A DNA stretch of 44,335 bases. Origin: a virus. The stretch is from positions 1 to 44,335 of IMG/VR virus record IMGVR_UViG_3300044822_000103. The stretch is one strand, 5' to 3'. Of this stretch, positions 6,875 through 15,299 are shown in pieces. Numbering within the stretch: the first letter of the stretch is position 1; the number at the start of each line of letters is the position of its first letter. Under the pieces are notes generated by a model. That model searched no databases. It was not told the DNA's origin and worked only from the letters and a program-made list of their open reading frames with translations. Made by a program: the position numbers and the translations under genes.

Positions 6875-9407
6875 TCATGAACCGTCCCTGTAATTTCCTC
6901 AAGGCTGCAGAGACCGCAGAGCCGTGGTTGTTGATGGCTTTGGCAAAGCTCTGTGCGTCGATCGCGTGCACGGTGAGCTGCAACCCGCCGCCACCCCCAC
7001 CCCCACGGGACGCCATGTCGCGCACGGCGTTCGAGAGGCCTTTCGGTAACACCATTTCCTCTTCATGCAGTTGGGTCACGGGATTGATGCCGGTCGGGAT
7101 GCTGTAGCCGCCCGCGGCCGAAGCAACTGCGGCGTAGGACATGGTGTCGGCGTAAGCTAGAGCGGCCGCTGCAGGGGCCAATTCGGGGCCGACATAGGGA
7201 ATTGCAGCCGTCGAGGCAAACGCCCCTGCAGCGGCTTGAGCCGCCAACGTGCCGATGATCGCAACGCCCGACGTTTTCGAGGAGACGATCTGCATCAGGG
7301 AGGTTTCGAGATACTGCGCGGCCATGTTCGAGATCATGGTGATGATCGAATTGCCGACGTCCTGAAAGAGACCCTTGACCAAACCGGCCACCGATGTCGT
7401 GCCTTTCAGAAAGCCTTGAATGGTCGATGAGAAGCCGGAGCGCATGTCGGAGAACAAGGTGTTCCAGGTCTTCAACTGATCGGTCTCTGATTTGTTGACG
7501 ATCTTCTGCACGTCGGCCGCGTGCTTTTGCTCGAGCAGCAATTCTTGGTCTTTGAGCTTTTGCTGCTGGGCGAGGTCCTGGCCGGCGAGCTTTAATTTAT
7601 CCTCGAGCGCCTGTCGCTCGATTTGATATTTCTGATTCTCGAGGGCGATCTCGCCGGCCAATTCTTGCTGCTGAGTGATCTTGTTCGTCGCGAGCTCTTG
7701 CTCGAGCGCGGTTTTCTTGGCTTCGATCTCGCCGAGCTGCAGCGCCTCGACGGTCTTTTCGTATTCTTGTTCCTCTTTGATGCCGTCGGCATTGCCTTTG
7801 TCTTGGATCTTCTGAAGCGCGAGCTGGTGGGTTTGCGCTAAGACCAATTCCTGATCGCGGATCTTCTGCTGACCCAGCACGTCGAACTGCATGAGCTTCA
7901 GCTTCTGCTCGAGCGCGCGTTCCTCGATCGCGTATTTCTGGTTCTCGAGCTCGGCTTCGCCCGCAAGTTCCTGGGCGTGGGAGATTTTCCCCGCGGCGGC
8001 GGCTTCCGTGAGGGCTTCGCGCTTCGCGTTCAGCTCCCCTTCCGCTAGAGTTTGGACGGTTTTCTGGTATTCCTCCTCGCCCTTGATGTATTGGTCGTGG
8101 GCTTTTTTGGCGTCGGCCAGGAGGATCTTCTCGATATCCTCGCGGAGCTTCTTGTCTGCGTCGGTCGCCCCCTGGGTCTGCGCGAGTTTGGCCTGCCAGA
8201 ACGCTTGATCGGCGGCTAAGTCCTTTTGGTCCCAGTCGCCGGCGGCTTGGGCTTGTTCCTGGCGCTCTTTCTTGTACTGCTCGAGGACGTCGCCGCCCTT
8301 GCCCGGTACGTTCTCGCCGACTTTGGGGGGTGGTAAAGGCGTTTGGCTGGCGAAGAGATTGGTGATCTTTTTGAGGCCATGTTCGGCGTCATCGCTCATC
8401 TGGTCCATGGACGTCGACCAATCGCGCGCAATCGTCGTGCCGATCGACTTCAAGCGCGCCGCGGCGGTCGACATGTGGCCCTGCATCGCCTCCCCGACCG
8501 CTTCGAACAGGAGTTCGACCGTGTCGGCGAACATGCGAAAGACCATGATCAGCGCATCGACGCCGATCTCTAAGTCCGCGACCACGATCCAAAACACCGC
8601 AACGAACCCGCCGAGTACTCCTTTCAACACGGTGATCGCGTAGGGGACGATCACGGCGAACATTTCCGCCAATTGCGAGAGCACCGGCAAGAGCGCATCG
8701 CCCACGGCTTTGCCCAAGCCGTGCAGTCCCGCCATGAGACCGCCCATGGCCTTGACGTTCTCTTTGTAGTCCTCGACGTTCTCCTCACCGACGATGAGCC
8801 CCAAGTTCTCCGCCGTCTCGCCGGCCTCCGCCATCCCTTCTTTGGTGAGCTTCAAGAACGAGGCATTCGCATCCGCGGCCCGACCGAAGGCGATCTGCGC
8901 CGCTTCGTTCCGGTCGAACCCTTCGGTATAGGTGTTCACCGTCTCGATCGCGTTCCACATGATCTGCTCGCCGTTGAGCAGATGACCATTGGCATCGCGG
9001 GTGACGATGCCTAAATCATTCATCCCTTTCTCGTTCGTCTTCAGCTGCCGCGTCAATCCTCGAGAAGCCGAGGCAAAGTCATCTGCAGACCCCCCGACAT
9101 CTTCGATGGCCACGCCATAGATCGAGGCCTGCGTTGCGGAAATGCCGAAACTCCGTCCGAGATTGATCGCTTCGCGCTCGACGTCCTTGGTGACCTCGAT
9201 GACCTTCTCGAAGGCCTCGACCGCCAAGAACACTTCCATCAATTCCGTGAAGTTGTCCTTCAAAAGCGTGAACGGCGCGAGGAGCGACTCGAGCGACTCG
9301 GTCATCTCGGCAACGCCTTCCGCCACCCCTGCAGCGGCGGCTTGCATGGCAGCTAAAGCACTGCCGGCCTCGCCCGTGATCAGGACTTTGGTTTCGGTGT
9401 CAGACAC
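6867..9407 (-). CDS. Tail tape measure protein
   Basis: 846 aa, GTG start at 9407 (MSDTETKVLITGEAGS). An Ala-rich N-terminus is followed by a hydrophobic segment at about 240-300 (FAVIVPYAITVLKGVLGGFV) and long charged helices. Two tandem ~95-residue coiled-coil repeats share ELAGE-(A/I)-(E/A)LENQKY-(A/Q)IE. A second hydrophobic region precedes the glycine-rich C-terminus. It sets tail length and is ejected with DNA. It lies directly after the frameshifting chaperone genes, the canonical siphophage order. Confidence 0.93.
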   Translation of the reverse strand: MSDTETKVLITGEAGSALAAMQAAAAGVAEGVAEMTESLESLLAPFTLLKDNFTELMEVFLAVEAFEKVIEVTKDVEREAINLGRSFGISATQASIYGVAIEDVGGSADDFASASRGLTRQLKTNEKGMNDLGIVTRDANGHLLNGEQIMWNAIETVNTYTEGFDRNEAAQIAFGRAADANASFLKLTKEGMAEAGETAENLGLIVGEENVEDYKENVKAMGGLMAGLHGLGKAVGDALLPVLSQLAEMFAVIVPYAITVLKGVLGGFVAVFWIVVADLEIGVDALIMVFRMFADTVELLFEAVGEAMQGHMSTAAARLKSIGTTIARDWSTSMDQMSDDAEHGLKKITNLFASQTPLPPPKVGENVPGKGGDVLEQYKKERQEQAQAAGDWDQKDLAADQAFWQAKLAQTQGATDADKKLREDIEKILLADAKKAHDQYIKGEEEYQKTVQTLAEGELNAKREALTEAAAAGKISHAQELAGEAELENQKYAIEERALEQKLKLMQFDVLGQQKIRDQELVLAQTHQLALQKIQDKGNADGIKEEQEYEKTVEALQLGEIEAKKTALEQELATNKITQQQELAGEIALENQKYQIERQALEDKLKLAGQDLAQQQKLKDQELLLEQKHAADVQKIVNKSETDQLKTWNTLFSDMRSGFSSTIQGFLKGTTSVAGLVKGLFQDVGNSIITMISNMAAQYLETSLMQIVSSKTSGVAIIGTLAAQAAAGAFASTAAIPYVGPELAPAAAALAYADTMSYAAVASAAGGYSIPTGINPVTQLHEEEMVLPKGLSNAVRDMASRGGGGGGGLQLTVHAIDAQSFAKAINNHGSAVSAALRKLQGRFMNG

Positions 9408-9408
9408 G

Positions 9409-9920
9409 TCAATCCTTAGGAGTCAAAAAGCCCGTGACCAATTGCTGGGCACTGATATGCACGGGTCGGTTTTTCGCTTGATAGCGGGTAATTGCGTAGA
9501 GGCGGGGCAAGGTCATGTGGGTATCGATGTACTCCCACGTCCAGCCTTGAAAGGAGGTCAGGAGATGGGCGTAGATGTCGTCCCAGTCGGTCTCGACATC
9601 CGCATCGCTTCCCCCGGTTGCACCAACCCGGAAGCGTTCATGATCGCGTTCATGATCGCCTTACAATTGGCAAGATCCAGATCGTTTTCGATCTCCTCGC
9701 GGGGCATGTTCGGGTAGTTCCTCTTCAACGCCGTATGCACGATGGTGACGAGCGCGTCGAACTGCTCCTCCGTGAATTCTTCACCGCCCGCATCTCGCAT
9801 CGACTTCAGGATCACCTGCTGCGGTTTCAGACGCTTCAACGCCTGGAAGGTCAGAGGCGGGGCAATGAGCTCCCGCCGCCCGAACTTGACTGCCACGCCG
9901 TCAATGAGATCCGACATCAT
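9409..9920 (-). CDS. Frameshifted tail chaperone fusion (gpGT-like), -1 frame
   Basis: Downstream of the zero-frame gene, the -1 frame encodes about 65 well-formed residues with no start codon: DADVETDWDDIYAHLL, TWEYIDTHMTLPRLYAITRY, and a terminal TGFLTPKD ending at TGA 9409-9411, next to the tape-measure GTG. The TWEYID..MTLPRL segment is typical of the T part of GT chaperones. The -1 frame is closed by TAA upstream, near 9660, and has no ATG/GTG/TTG before the homologous part, so a fusion of about 170 residues by frameshifting is the natural reading. Confidence 0.82.
9558..9920 (-). CDS. Tail assembly chaperone (lambda gpG-like)
   Basis: 120 aa in the zero frame, starting at ATG 9920 or 9917; ATGA overlap with the tail tube gene. 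It contains LTFQALKRLKPQQVIL and EEQFDALVTIVHTALKRNYP, typical of small helical chaperones that coat the tape measure before tube polymerisation. The last ~17 residues (GEAMRMSRPTGTTSTPIS) look non-native and are replaced in the -1 frame product. Confidence 0.88.
   Translation of the reverse strand: MMSDLIDGVAVKFGRRELIAPPLTFQALKRLKPQQVILKSMRDAGGEEFTEEQFDALVTIVHTALKRNYPNMPREEIENDLDLANCKAIMNAIMNASGLVQPGEAMRMSRPTGTTSTPIS
9609..9617 (-). other. Probable -1 frameshift site in tail chaperone gene
   Basis: On the coding strand the frame-0 codons CCG GGG GAA contain five consecutive G followed by AAG. A tRNA-Gly on GGG can re-pair one base back. The switch converts the GEAMRM reading to GSDADVETDW, joining the gpG-like and T-like parts. 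Frameshift type and direction are deduced from the frames; efficiency is unknown. Confidence 0.7.
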
Positions 9921-10690
9921 TCCGCCGTCGAGATGTCGTAGATGTTGCCGGCGCCGTCGTCCTGCAGCTCAAAATCCAATTCAGGCACCGCGAAGTCGGT
10001 GTTCTTGAACGGGAAGGTGATTTTCGTGCAAACACACGAGCGGGCATCGATGTGGAAGTTCTTGCCCTGGTAGATCACGGTCAAACGAGCTCGGAACGCG
10101 GGAGCTGCGCCCATCGCCAAATTTTTGACGGTCATCTTGTATCCCGCCGTCGCTGTCGAGACCGAGTACTGGTAGTTGATGTAGTAGAGATTGCCCACAT
10201 CGGCGGTCGCAAATGTATACGTGCCGGTCGCGGGGTTGACCGCGTACTGCAGGGTCAAGGGCGTGCCGGTAACGCATTTCAAGGGTGAGCCGGTGGCGGA
10301 ATTGATCACACCCAAATCGGCGGTATAGACGCCGGTCGAGGGCGGTGAAACGATGACCTGGAACGGGGTTGCCGGAACGACGGAACCGACCGAATCGTTA
10401 TAGCCGGTGAGTAACCCGGTGGTGAGGGTCTGACCGTAGTACATGGCGTTATAGACGTTCGCGAGCACGCGGGCGGCTTTGACCTTCAGGGTCGTGGTCG
10501 TCTCACCGCGGGCGATGGCGAAGGGCCGGGCATTTTGCCCAAAGAGCTTCTTGATGGCAGACGTATCGTCGATCGAGGCCTCTTGCATCACGAGCAAGGG
10601 ATACGGAGTCGGATTCGAGGGGACGTTGCCGTAAGCATCGATCAGCTGGGTGACAACCATGTTGCCGGCGCCGAAGAGGATTTGAGACAT
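9917..10690 (-). CDS. Major tail (tube) protein
   Basis: 257 aa, ATG at 10690 preceded by AAGGAA. Beta-rich, beginning MSQILFGAGNMVVTQLIDAY with the phrase FGQNARPFAIARGETTTTLK and a C-terminal ITFPFKNTDFAVPELDFEL. The position between the tail terminator and the gpG-like chaperone, and its length, fit the tail tube protein of a long non-contractile tail. Confidence 0.85.
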   Translation of the reverse strand: MSQILFGAGNMVVTQLIDAYGNVPSNPTPYPLLVMQEASIDDTSAIKKLFGQNARPFAIARGETTTTLKVKAARVLANVYNAMYYGQTLTTGLLTGYNDSVGSVVPATPFQVIVSPPSTGVYTADLGVINSATGSPLKCVTGTPLTLQYAVNPATGTYTFATADVGNLYYINYQYSVSTATAGYKMTVKNLAMGAAPAFRARLTVIYQGKNFHIDARSCVCTKITFPFKNTDFAVPELDFELQDDGAGNIYDISTAE

Positions 10691-10739
10691 AGTGAAAATT
10701 CCTTGAAAAGAAAACTAGGTGAAAGTGGGTTGAAGTGGG

Positions 10740-11168
10740 TTAGGTGGCTTTCATGACAATCGGAATGATGCAAACGGCCTGGTCGCCGAGGACTCCCTCA
10801 TCGGTCGCAAGCTTTCCTTCGACGACGGTCCATTCGACCAAGCCGCCCAACGTTTGCTTGTTGGTCACCGCATCAAACGAGACGGCCAGGAGTGCGGCGT
10901 CGATGAGGGGATTTAAAATGCTTGCGGGCGAGATGCTCTTGTCGCTGGTGTTCGCGTAGAGATAGACGTCGACGTTCATGAGCGAGACGCTGTTGAGGCC
11001 CGGAACCGTCTGTACCGTTTCCTCGCGCTGCGCCATGAAAAGTGCCGGTTGTTCCCCCGACGGCACATCGGTCCAATGCCTCAGGCGTCTCGAGTACGTC
11101 GTGAAACCGGGCACAGCCGCAAGCTTCGCGAAGAGAGCCGCGTAGATCGTCTCGCGCGGGTTGTACAT
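10740..11168 (-). CDS. Tail terminator / tail completion protein
   Basis: 142 aa (MYNPRETIYAALFAKLAAVP...). The pattern LR.WTDVPSGEQPALFMAQ followed by a beta-rich core and a C-terminal VEGKLATDEGVLGDQA is common among phage tail terminators that cap the tube at the head-proximal end. Its place between the gp10-like protein and the tube protein supports the call. The start is ATG at 11168, one base after the previous stop. Confidence 0.75.
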   Translation of the reverse strand: MYNPRETIYAALFAKLAAVPGFTTYSRRLRHWTDVPSGEQPALFMAQREETVQTVPGLNSVSLMNVDVYLYANTSDKSISPASILNPLIDAALLAVSFDAVTNKQTLGGLVEWTVVEGKLATDEGVLGDQAVCIIPIVMKAT

Positions 11169-11169
11169 T

Positions 11170-11625
11170 TCAGGCGATTGAGCGCTGCAGCGCGGCTTCG
11201 AATTCGGCTCGGATCGGTTCTGCCATCGCGGCCAGCGCCGAACGGAGAAATGACCGTTCGGGCATGTTCATTTTCATATCGTGCGAACGGACGGTGAATT
11301 TCTTGCCCTTGACCGACGTGCTAAGGTGCTCGCGCACACTCACCGTTCCCTGGAAACCATACTCATGCGCGTGGGCATAGACCACATTGGTCCCGACCGA
11401 GGCCTGCACCGTGTCACCGGTCGACTGGTCCTTCACATTGATCGAGCGGCGCAGGCGGCCGGTCTTGACGTGCAAGACGTCATCCGACAGCTTCTCTTTG
11501 GAGTTGCCCTGCACCAGCAGGGCAGCCCGGCCGATCCCGACTTTCAACTCGTCACGCAAGCGATTCGGAAAGGCGTCGAACCGTGCGACCGCGGCTTCCC
11601 CGCCAATGACGATGCCTGAGATCAC
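11170..11625 (-). CDS. HK97 gp10-like head-tail joining protein
   Basis: 151 aa. Core features of the HK97 gp10 family are visible: RFDAFPNRLRDELKVGIGRA, RLRRSINVK, then VGTNVVYAHAHEYGFQG with the characteristic YA..HEYG motif. It adapts the head connector to the tail. It overlaps the upstream connector gene by ATGA. Confidence 0.88.
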   Translation of the reverse strand: MISGIVIGGEAAVARFDAFPNRLRDELKVGIGRAALLVQGNSKEKLSDDVLHVKTGRLRRSINVKDQSTGDTVQASVGTNVVYAHAHEYGFQGTVSVREHLSTSVKGKKFTVRSHDMKMNMPERSFLRSALAAMAEPIRAEFEAALQRSIA

Positions 11626-12179
11626 AGCGGAGCCATCCGCTTGTAACTATCGAGGAGCGTCTGAGTGCTCGCCGGCATGTCCTTCAAGCTGAAGGTCACC
11701 GTCTCACCCGCCAGACTCTTGCTCACGTAGCCGATCCGGTCGCGCTCTTTGTAGCGCAGCCCCAGGACTTCGATCACGGCCTGCTCGAGGTCGAGCGGCG
11801 TTGTCGCAAAGCCGGCGGTGTAGTTCACGACCACATTGCCAAACCCGCGCGGGACGCACACCGATTGCAGCGCCCACTGGGTGGAAGACCACACATAGCC
11901 GTAGCTCGTGGTCGAATTTGCCGGCTGGATCGTTTGATCCTGGACGCTGATCGAGGCGACCGCCGTCACCGGGTAATTGGCGAATTGGCCTCGAGATTGG
12001 CCGATTCCGTCGATCACATCGGTATAGCTCGCACTCGCAATCGTGCGGTTGATGTACTTCTGCACGAAGCCCGAGAGCGCGCTCACCATCCGGGTGAGGA
12101 GCGCATCGTCATTCGTATTCGAATCCGGAATGTTGAGCCACTGCTTGACGTTCGCCAGCGTGGTCAAATCACCGGTCAT
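11622..12179 (-). CDS. Head-tail connector (gp6-like) protein
   Basis: 185 aa. The N-terminus TLANVKQWLNIPDSNTNDDA, followed by LLTRMVSALSGFVQKYINR, is the classic HK97 gp6 / SPP1 gp15-like connector signature. A late segment, LDLEQAVIEVLGLRYKERDR, matches the helical C-terminal part. It forms a ring below the portal. It overlaps the following small gene by 11 bp. Confidence 0.9.
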   Translation of the reverse strand: MTGDLTTLANVKQWLNIPDSNTNDDALLTRMVSALSGFVQKYINRTIASASYTDVIDGIGQSRGQFANYPVTAVASISVQDQTIQPANSTTSYGYVWSSTQWALQSVCVPRGFGNVVVNYTAGFATTPLDLEQAVIEVLGLRYKERDRIGYVSKSLAGETVTFSLKDMPASTQTLLDSYKRMAPL

Positions 12180-12417
12180 ACTTGCCCTTCTGGCGCTTCG
12201 CGTGGATCACTTCGCGATGTTTCTCATTGGCCTCGAGCTCTTGCTCGATGCGCTCATTCTCTTCGGTGACATCCGGGGCCAATTGGCCGCCGTGACTCAA
12301 GAGGGTCTCGGCCACATCGGCGCCGACGTTGACACAACCGTCTTCATCGGCCTCGAGCGATACGGGTTCGCCGTTCACGGACAAGCCGCCAAAATTTTTG
12401 GGTAACAGAATTCGCAT
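12169..12417 (-). CDS. Small hypothetical head-region protein
   Basis: 82 aa. ATG at 12417 is chosen because AAGGAAA precedes it at good spacing. It starts MRILLPKNFGGLSVNGEPVS and ends in a charged helix (ENERIEQELEANEKHREV). Such small proteins with a beta-rich start and helical tail are common between capsid and connector genes; function unknown. It is the first gene after a hairpin terminator following the capsid gene. Confidence 0.7.
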   Translation of the reverse strand: MRILLPKNFGGLSVNGEPVSLEADEDGCVNVGADVAETLLSHGGQLAPDVTEENERIEQELEANEKHREVIHAKRQKGKYDR

Positions 12418-12433
12418 GGATTTTCCTTGTGAT

Positions 12434-12456
12434 AAAGAAACGCCCCTTGCGGGGCG
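12434..12456 (-). terminator. Intrinsic terminator downstream of major capsid gene
   Basis: On the minus strand a perfect 6-bp stem, CGCCCC/GGGGCG, closed by a GCAA tetraloop, is followed by TTTCTTT. It lies between the capsid gene and the 82-aa gene, so it probably lowers expression of downstream connector and tail genes relative to the capsid. Confidence 0.75.
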
Positions 12457-12458
12457 CT

Positions 12459-12524
12459 CTATTCGGCTGCTTCGTCGTCCGCACCATCCGGGGGACCCCA
12501 TTCATCGGAGTCCCGCGGCGGCAT
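12459..12524 (-). CDS. Possible 21-aa acidic peptide
   Basis: A short frame from ATG 12524 to TAG 12459 encodes MPPRDSDEWGPPDGADDEAA plus Glu, strongly acidic. It fills the gap between the capsid stop and the terminator. No ribosome-binding site is clear. It may be chance; it is listed because its composition is unlike a random frame here. Confidence 0.22.
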   Translation of the reverse strand: MPPRDSDEWGPPDGADDEAAE

Positions 12525-12541
12525 GGAGAAGCTTGGGTTGA

Positions 12542-14044
12542 TCAACCCGGTGCAATGTTCGTGATCATGCCGATGCCGAACGGGGCATACACCGCGAGCA
12601 CTTCCTCGCAATACACACCGAACTCACGCGCCCGCGTTCGCAGCGGCCACTGCAGCTGGTAGTAGTCCTGGCGGAGTTTGACTTCCGCCGTGTTCGGCAC
12701 GTTGTTCGACTTGTACTGCGCGGGGAGATCTTCGCAATACGCGATGATCGTGCCTGCGGGAACATTCGGGTGAATCAGGATCGGAATCTTGATCCCACCG
12801 CCCATGGCGAACGGGTTGAAGTAGAACGCGACGTTCCCACCCGCCACCAGCTGGTAGGGGTTCATCTGCGGATCATCGCCGGTCACTTTGACCTGGAGGA
12901 GCGGTGCGCCCGACGTTCCGGTGAGCACGCGCGAGGTGATGTCCTTCAGCTGCTGGGCATTGACATAAATGACCGACGGGGAGACCTGGTACTGGTTCCA
13001 CATGTTCAAGAGCAGCGCGTCAATCTCATTGACCGTGCCCTTGCCCGAGGACGTCAGGACCGTGCCGGTTCCGGCAACGCCTGTCGCCAGACTCGTCACC
13101 GAGGCACCATATGCGCCCGCCTTGAAGGCGGTCGTGATCAGGCCGTCATAGGCCAGGGTGCTGTTCTGCGAGGCATCGATCGTGATGGCCGTGGCAGCTT
13201 GAGTGCCCGTCGCCAACGGAGTGGCAAACACCGCCGAGTTGATCCCGGTAATCGACTGCAGGATCTCGTTCCCAACCGTACCCACGAACCAGGCATAAGC
13301 CACTGCGCCGGTGACCAAAGCGGTCGATGCGGAGAGGACTTGTCCCAACGTGATCGCTTGGGTGGCATTCGCGCTCTTGTTCGACGATCCGCCATTCAGC
13401 ACGTACGTTTTACCGTCGTTGCCGGTGATGGTCTTCGAGGTCGCAACACCCGTCGAGACGGATGAGTTCTTGACGCCTTCCAAGGTCAATCCCACCACGA
13501 TGACCGAGTAGGTTGCCGCGGGGAGGGTGGCACCTGCACCGGAAGCGGACAGCGCCGGCGTTCCCGCCGTACCCAATGCCAAGGAGGCATTGCCGCCCAA
13601 AATCGCGAGTTCTTCCTTCAGCATCATCTTCTGCAACACGCGCATCGTCTCGGTCGCGAGGATGTCTTCGAACGTATCGGCGGCGTTGATCGCCTCGAAA
13701 GTCACCGAGTCCTCTTCACCCAAGGTGACGTATGACGCGGCTTTCGTCGCGGTCGTCAATTGGATGCTGGCGGTGCGTTGACCCTCAGCAACCCAGCCCA
13801 TGGCATCGAAGCCCGAACCCAAAATCGCCTGCACGACGCGCCAGTTGGTGGCGACGCCCTTGCCGCCGCCCTTGCGGGGCATCCGGTTACGGATCGGGGT
13901 GTTGACGGGATAGAGGTTCTTCGCCGGGGCTTGTAAGTCGAATGCGACGAGGCCGGTGGCGGTGCTGACTTGCTTGGCGATGGTGTCATCGCTCTTGACC
14001 AAGGCAGCTTTCATCAAATCGAGGGTCTTTTGAGTATCGCTCAT
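12542..14044 (-). CDS. Major capsid protein (HK97-fold)
   Basis: 500 aa. The N-terminus (MSDTQKTLDLMKAALVKSDD) is helical. The core carries AEGQRTASIQLTTATKAASY and LMLKEELAILGGN-like E-loop and spine features. The middle (about 165-310) is rich in Ala, Ser, Thr and Gly, an apparent inserted surface domain with VGLTLEGVKNSSVSTGVATS. The C-terminus returns to conserved sequence (PNTAEVKLRQDYYQLQWPLR). The position after a protease-scaffold gene supports the call. The start is ATG at 14044, with GGAG about 12 bases upstream. Terminators bracket it on both sides. Confidence 0.9.
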   Translation of the reverse strand: MSDTQKTLDLMKAALVKSDDTIAKQVSTATGLVAFDLQAPAKNLYPVNTPIRNRMPRKGGGKGVATNWRVVQAILGSGFDAMGWVAEGQRTASIQLTTATKAASYVTLGEEDSVTFEAINAADTFEDILATETMRVLQKMMLKEELAILGGNASLALGTAGTPALSASGAGATLPAATYSVIVVGLTLEGVKNSSVSTGVATSKTITGNDGKTYVLNGGSSNKSANATQAITLGQVLSASTALVTGAVAYAWFVGTVGNEILQSITGINSAVFATPLATGTQAATAITIDASQNSTLAYDGLITTAFKAGAYGASVTSLATGVAGTGTVLTSSGKGTVNEIDALLLNMWNQYQVSPSVIYVNAQQLKDITSRVLTGTSGAPLLQVKVTGDDPQMNPYQLVAGGNVAFYFNPFAMGGGIKIPILIHPNVPAGTIIAYCEDLPAQYKSNNVPNTAEVKLRQDYYQLQWPLRTRAREFGVYCEEVLAVYAPFGIGMITNIAPG

Positions 14045-14058
14045 TGAAATAATGCTCC

Positions 14059-14083
14059 AAAAAAAAGCCCGCTATTTGCGGGC
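14059..14083 (-). terminator. Intrinsic terminator-like hairpin upstream of capsid gene
   Basis: Minus-strand stem GCCCGC/GCGGGC with a 5-base loop, followed by eight T. It lies between the protease gene stop and the capsid start, in the direction of transcription. Read-through, antitermination or a capsid-proximal promoter would be needed; alternatively it stabilises a processed capsid mRNA. Confidence 0.75.
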
Positions 14084-14119
14084 CTTCGGGGTTAGAAAAC
14101 GGTTAGAGAGTTTTAGGGT

Positions 14120-15280
14120 TTAGCCGACGATTCGGCCGCCAGTTCGGAAAGCCTTTTTGATGCCATCGAGCGCACGCATTTCGGGCGTTGCGTCTTTGGG
14201 TAATTCTGAATCTTGAATCGGGGTCTCGACGTCATCGCCCTTGGCAATGGCTTTCAAGAGCGCTTTGCCGGGCATCGGCTGCGCCTCGAGGATCTCCAGG
14301 CGTGCAGAGAGTTTGGTGATCAGGTCGTCGCGCTTCGCGAGCTCGGCTTTGACCAAGTCCGCGGCGGCGACTTTCGCAAGCTCGGTTTTTGCGAGCTCGG
14401 CTTTATCCAACGCTTCCGCAGCGCTCGGTCCCATGGGGCACGGGCCAGGGCCTTGTACGCCTGCGATACCGGCAGGTCCGACTTTCGTCGCCTCGACCTT
14501 GGCTAGTTCCACCGCTGCAGCTTTCGCCGCATCGTCGGCCGGCGCGTCTGCCGGCTCATCCGCATCTTGATAATTGAGGGCGCTCATTTTGTCGCACACC
14601 GACTGGGCGGTGGCGTGGACGTCGGCGAGGGCCGCTTGGGTCTTCGCGGAGAACTGCTTGCCGGCTTTGGCGACGGCTTCCACTGCGGGAACCACTTCTG
14701 CGGCAGGCTCGACTTTGGGCTCAACCTTGACCAGCGAGTCCTTCGCGGCCTTCAAAATCTGCGAGGGCGTGATGGTCTTGCTGTTCAGCATCTCGGCAAT
14801 GTCGGCAATGGCGGATTTCTCGAGGTCTGCAACCTCGTCCGTGCTCTTTTCCGCCTTGAACATCGTGAACACCGCATCCGGGTTTGCCGGGCGGTCGACC
14901 AGGGACACCTCGACCAGCTTGAGGCCCGTGATGATGGTCTTGTTCACAGGATCCCGCGAGGTGGCCTTGCCGCCGATCGAGAAGCCCTTGTAGACGCCGT
15001 GCGAGATCTTCTTGACCGCAATCGGATCAATGATGTGCGCGCCGAACGTCGTCTTGCCCACTTCATCGACCGCAATCTCGATGGCCGTTCCTGCAGCGGA
15101 ACTTCCGTGCATTTCGCGGACCGCGCCGAACTTCATATAGTCCGGAATCGCGGCTTTCATCGCATCCGGGGTGATGGTCTCGCCGTCGGAGTCTTTGGCA
15201 TCCGATGAGGCAAAGCCCCACACTTTTAACGTGCCATCGTCCTGCGGTTCGGTCTTCGAGATATCGGCGTAAAGTTTCAT
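14120..15280 (-). CDS. Prohead serine protease fused to scaffold-like domain
   Basis: 386 aa. The N-terminal ~150 residues resemble the XkdF/prohead protease group: VWGFASSDAKDSDGETITPD, then AVREMHGSSAAGTA with a candidate catalytic His, YKGFSIGGKA with a candidate Ser, and LVEVSLVDRPANPDA. The remainder is a long Ala/Lys/Glu-rich helical region (KAELAKTELAKVAAADLVKA), like a capsid scaffold that the protease would digest. It lies directly before the capsid gene, so the fusion can assemble and mature procapsids. Catalytic assignments are by pattern. Confidence 0.85.
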   Translation of the reverse strand: MKLYADISKTEPQDDGTLKVWGFASSDAKDSDGETITPDAMKAAIPDYMKFGAVREMHGSSAAGTAIEIAVDEVGKTTFGAHIIDPIAVKKISHGVYKGFSIGGKATSRDPVNKTIITGLKLVEVSLVDRPANPDAVFTMFKAEKSTDEVADLEKSAIADIAEMLNSKTITPSQILKAAKDSLVKVEPKVEPAAEVVPAVEAVAKAGKQFSAKTQAALADVHATAQSVCDKMSALNYQDADEPADAPADDAAKAAAVELAKVEATKVGPAGIAGVQGPGPCPMGPSAAEALDKAELAKTELAKVAAADLVKAELAKRDDLITKLSARLEILEAQPMPGKALLKAIAKGDDVETPIQDSELPKDATPEMRALDGIKKAFRTGGRIVG

Positions 15281-15299
15281 AATCGAGTCCTTAAAGTTG

